This document shows positions 61,447 to 64,000 of a DNA stretch of 64,000 bases, one piece after another (the first letter of the stretch is position 1; every line of letters starts with the position of its first letter). Below the pieces are notes generated by a model. That model was not told where the DNA came from. It made no database searches and saw nothing but the letters and a program-made list of their open reading frames with translations. The translations under genes and the position numbers were made by a program. The DNA comes from Proteus vulgaris (lineage in GTDB: Bacteria; Pseudomonadota; Gammaproteobacteria; Enterobacterales; Enterobacteriaceae): the NCBI RefSeq assembly GCF_023100685.1, contig NZ_CP090064.1:2542001-2606000 (forward strand). Direction: 5' to 3'.

Positions 61447-61860
61447 TTAAGTCCGTTTTAACTTTTCAGTATTAGCAATAAATAATGCGATAACTAGCAG
61501 TAAAATTGCGCCTGATTGGATTAAAGTATCCACAGAATCTTTGTGTTCAACAATAATCAAACGCACAATTGCAGTAATACCGATATAGATAAAATATCTA
61601 AGCGGGAAATGCCCACCAGATAAAAAATATTTAACAATAAGTGCAATAAACTCAAAATAAAGAAAATAGATCAAAATACCTTCTAGTAATTGATAAGATG
61701 ACTCTTGTGCACCTAAATTAAATAATAATGAAGCAATTACATAAGTTTCTTTGATAAGAAAACTAACTAATACAATTGCTAAAATAAGCAATCCAATATT
61801 AAGCACCCACTGTAATATAGTGGCAATACATTTAAGTAAGTCTTCGCTTGATTTTCTCAT
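61447..61860 (-). CDS. psiE: Phosphate-starvation-inducible protein PsiE
   Basis: 137 residues (E. coli 136) with four transmembrane helices. The segment [15 protein letters not shown] and the [20 protein letters not shown] block are nearly identical to E. coli PsiE. Its function is unknown; in E. coli it is induced by phosphate starvation and repressed by cAMP-CRP. I did not find a clear Pho box upstream. It is monocistronic. Confidence 0.9.
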   Translation of the reverse strand: MRKSSEDLLKCIATILQWVLNIGLLILAIVLVSFLIKETYVIASLLFNLGAQESSYQLLEGILIYFLYFEFIALIVKYFLSGGHFPLRYFIYIGITAIVRLIIVEHKDSVDTLIQSGAILLLVIALFIANTEKLKRT

Positions 61861-62097
61861 ATAAACTATAACCTAGTGAGATCATTCCATGGATGTGTAA
61901 AAAGAACAAAAATAGCTATTAGGCAATTGGCTAAATTTTAAAGGATTTACTCGTTCATAACACCATTTTTTTATCTTTTAGAGCTTAAAAACCCAAAATA
62001 ATGATGCAATAATCGCAATATTTGCTTTTAAATTTCAACTTGTAAGCTAATTTACTTATACTGACTTTTAAGGGCTAATTTATTTAAAAGGTAGACT

Positions 62098-62544
62098 ATG
62101 GCTAACAAATACCTTGTTGCAATTGATTTATTAGAAGATAACAGAATTCAACGAATGATTGCTGATATTCACTTCCTTGCCTCAAAACCAGAAAATTATT
62201 TCCATTTTATTACGGTTATGCCTAATTTACGCTCTTTAGAAGCTTATGGGCTTAATTGTGATTGCACTTCCGTTGTTGAGAAAAAGCAACAAGCTCTAAT
62301 TTTGCTAACTGAAAAATTAGAACAATGTGTAAAACAACAATTTAACTTACCTAAAGAGCAATACCAGTGCCATGCTGTTATCGGCACACCTAATTATAAT
62401 ATTCTAGAATTAGCAGAAAAAGTGGATGCAGATACCATTATTATTGGTTCAAGCTCGCGTAATCAACGTAATATATTACTAGGATCTACTGCTGATTATA
62501 TTGTGAATAATACGTCACGTTCAGTAATGGTTATACGTAAATAA
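62098..62544 (+). CDS. Universal stress protein, UspF/UspG-like
   Basis: 148 residues of the UspA fold. The C-terminal motif is IIGSSSRNQRNILLGST: the first Gly and the final GS of the ATP-binding G2XG9XG(S/T) pattern remain, but the second Gly is Ser, so nucleotide binding may differ. There is a Cys pair in LNCDCTS. AAAGGTAGACT precedes the ATG. A paralogue lies 1.2 kb downstream on the other strand. Confidence 0.85.
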   Translation: MANKYLVAIDLLEDNRIQRMIADIHFLASKPENYFHFITVMPNLRSLEAYGLNCDCTSVVEKKQQALILLTEKLEQCVKQQFNLPKEQYQCHAVIGTPNYNILELAEKVDADTIIIGSSSRNQRNILLGSTADYIVNNTSRSVMVIRK

Positions 62545-62561
62545 AATCACTAGCCCCCTAT

Positions 62562-62598
62562 CTTTTGGCAATAATGCTAGGTTGTTTATTGCCAAAAG
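62562..62598. repeat. 13-bp perfect inverted repeat
   Basis: CTTTTGGCAATAA (62562-62574) and TTATTGCCAAAAG (62586-62598) are perfect complements around an 11-base spacer. No T run follows on either strand, so it is not a standard terminator. It could still fold at the 3' end of the Usp transcript. Confidence 0.6.
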
Positions 62599-62733
62599 TA
62601 TTCTGCCATCCTTCGGATTATAAATAGCACTAAATGCACATTAATTTTTTCATATCAAAGAATTAACTTGTTAGAATACGGACCAAAAAACAAAAATTTC
62701 ATGTCTTTTTTCAGTTCAATATTTACATTAATT

Positions 62734-63552
62734 CTACTCAAAAGATAAAGATTGTCCTGCATTAAAATCTTTCGCATTAAGGTATTTTCGTCCTAACACG
62801 CCAGTGCAATGGCATCCATACACATCAATATTTTTATCTATTGCTTTCTTAGCACGTTGTAATGCTGATGGGGTTGCACAACGCAAATGTAATCCCCCCA
62901 CAATTGCTTGAATTTGATGATTACCTGTTATTTTTTTCGCATGTTTAACTATAGATTCAATACCAGAGTGACTACAGCCCGTAATAATCACTAAGCCTTT
63001 TTTTCCTTGCCAAACAAGAAAGCTATCATCAAGAACATAATCATCTTCTTCGCCTAATTGATGAATAATAACACCATAACGTTTACTCACTTGGCGTTGT
63101 GTCACCTGTCCTGAATAAATGAAATTCTTCTCAATTGTTAAAGGAACTTCTGTTAATTCAAAAGAAAATTGTGTTTCAAGTTTTTTGCGATCAAAAAAAG
63201 GGGCTAATCGTTTAAATTTAATATTTTTATTGCCTAAAAAAAGCGCTGAATAACGAACCGAAAATAGATGAGGATGAGCGATAACTCGTGGCTTATTGGG
63301 AAAAAAGTCTACTGGTAAATGCGTAAGTCCACCAAAATGATCATAATGCCCATGGGAGACAACAATTGTTTTCAATGTGGTTAAATCAATTCCCATTTTT
63401 TTGGCATTTGAAATAAAGGTAAGATCTTTTCCTGTATCAAAAAGTATTTTAGCTTGGCACTCATCATCTTCTAATAATAATGATAAGCCAGGATAGTGAT
63501 TAAGCTCAGGATTGATTGATTTATTTTCTAGTAATGCAGTGATGGTTAACAT
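62734..63552 (-). CDS. Metallo-beta-lactamase-fold hydrolase, COG1237-like
   Basis: 272 residues. The metal-binding HGHYDH (His67, His69, Asp71, His72) is followed by ITGCSHSGIESI and GGLHL, with a CHCTG near the C-terminus. This pattern fits the COG1237 branch, which includes the methanogen dihydropterin-methyl-ribofuranosylaminobenzene phosphate synthase; the bacterial substrate is unknown. There is no signal peptide, so it is cytoplasmic. It sits between two Usp genes. Confidence 0.85.
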   Translation of the reverse strand: MLTITALLENKSINPELNHYPGLSLLLEDDECQAKILFDTGKDLTFISNAKKMGIDLTTLKTIVVSHGHYDHFGGLTHLPVDFFPNKPRVIAHPHLFSVRYSALFLGNKNIKFKRLAPFFDRKKLETQFSFELTEVPLTIEKNFIYSGQVTQRQVSKRYGVIIHQLGEEDDYVLDDSFLVWQGKKGLVIITGCSHSGIESIVKHAKKITGNHQIQAIVGGLHLRCATPSALQRAKKAIDKNIDVYGCHCTGVLGRKYLNAKDFNAGQSLSFE

Positions 63553-63747
63553 TAGTTTTGATGATTATCGTTATTAGAAGATGGCTTATAGTAATGAAAA
63601 AAAGGAAGTGTTCCAAATATAAAAACCATTGATTTGTGCGATCCCCACTATCTCGTTACACAACCGCTGTTATATTAAAATCAAATATAACAGCGGTATT
63701 ATTATAAATTGCAGTTACTCTTATACAACTATACAGTCTGCTAAGTC

Positions 63748-64000
63748 TTATCTCACCACCATAACAGAGCGTTTAGCGTAGCGTGTAATATCAGCAGCTG
63801 TTGAACCAATATGATAAGAATCATCTTCGGGATTATGAGAGCCGATTACGATTAAATCTGCGTTTACTTCATCTGCAACCTGCAATATGGCATCTCGTGG
63901 TGTTCCTATGCAAATATGTGTTTGCATTCTGTCTTCAGGTAAATCAAACCGTTCAATAATTTTTTTTAACTCTTTCTCAGCTGACGTTTTTAAGCATCCT
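63748..64000 (-). CDS. Universal stress protein, partial
   Basis: The last 83 residues of a UspA-fold protein; its start lies beyond the window. The frame ends with the ATP-loop region VIGSHNPEDDSYHIGSTAADI and KRSVMVVR. It resembles E. coli UspG/UspF more than UspA and is a paralogue of the gene at 62098. Confidence 0.85.
   Translation of the reverse strand, partial: GCLKTSAEKELKKIIERFDLPEDRMQTHICIGTPRDAILQVADEVNADLIVIGSHNPEDDSYHIGSTAADITRYAKRSVMVVR

Noticed and set aside
1..64000. CRISPR arrays, tRNA/rRNA genes, insertion sequences, prophage or integrase genes
   Set aside because: I saw no direct-repeat arrays, cloverleaf-like sequences, transposase or integrase frames; the accessory operon has no flanking att-like repeats that I could recognise by eye.

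Overview
The window is a chromosomal segment of a low-GC enterobacterium. Gene order, protein similarity to E. coli and AT-rich spacers point to Proteus or a close Morganellaceae relative (inference; no 16S or housekeeping marker is present). There are no rRNA or tRNA genes, insertion sequences, prophage or CRISPR. Most of it is core genome, with one large accessory island.

Layout. 1-618: 3' end of a nucleoside permease. 826-5374 (minus): hda, an MscS-family channel, uraA and upp. 5606-11652 (plus): purM-purN behind a PurR box, then speG, ppk and ppx. 11885-17429: an MgtE Mg transporter, a small membrane protein, an MFS symporter and dtpA. 17991-27541: the mdtABC-baeSR efflux and envelope-stress operon, lacking mdtD. 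27661-31329: trhP (yegQ), the sRNA cyaR with a CRP-type promoter, yegS and fbaB.

31391-41476 (minus) is the most unusual region. It is a tightly packed four-gene operon: a ClpB/ClpA-type AAA+ protein, an NrdG/PflA-type radical SAM activase, a protein of about 2,080 residues (Zn ribbons, a pseudokinase, an SF1 helicase and a PD-(D/E)XK-like tail), and a coiled-coil protein. Overlapping or near-overlapping genes imply one co-expressed machine. I do not recognise it as a named system; a defence or nucleic-acid stress role is inference.

41634-48055: thiD behind a TPP riboswitch, an orphan gene, pagP, a broken PtuB-like HNH nuclease gene, an aromatic amino-acid permease, a small MgrB homologue that a 60-residue ORF cutoff would miss, and a MarA/SoxS-like regulator. 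48183-53179: yidA, brnQ, amiD and an AGCS alanine symporter. 53180-54519 has no protein gene, but holds an ArcZ-like sRNA and a perfect FNR box. 54520-64000: holE, a yebF homologue, yoaH, pabB-nudL, sdaA, mntP behind a Fur box and a manganese riboswitch, rlmA, psiE, two Usp-family genes and a metallo-beta-lactamase-fold hydrolase.

Recurring themes are nucleotide salvage and synthesis (nupG, uraA, upp, purMN), envelope stress and efflux (mdtABC-baeSR, pagP, mgrB, amiD), and RNA-level control (CyaR, ArcZ, and the TPP and Mn riboswitches). All assignments come from reading the sequence and recalled family knowledge; no database search was run.
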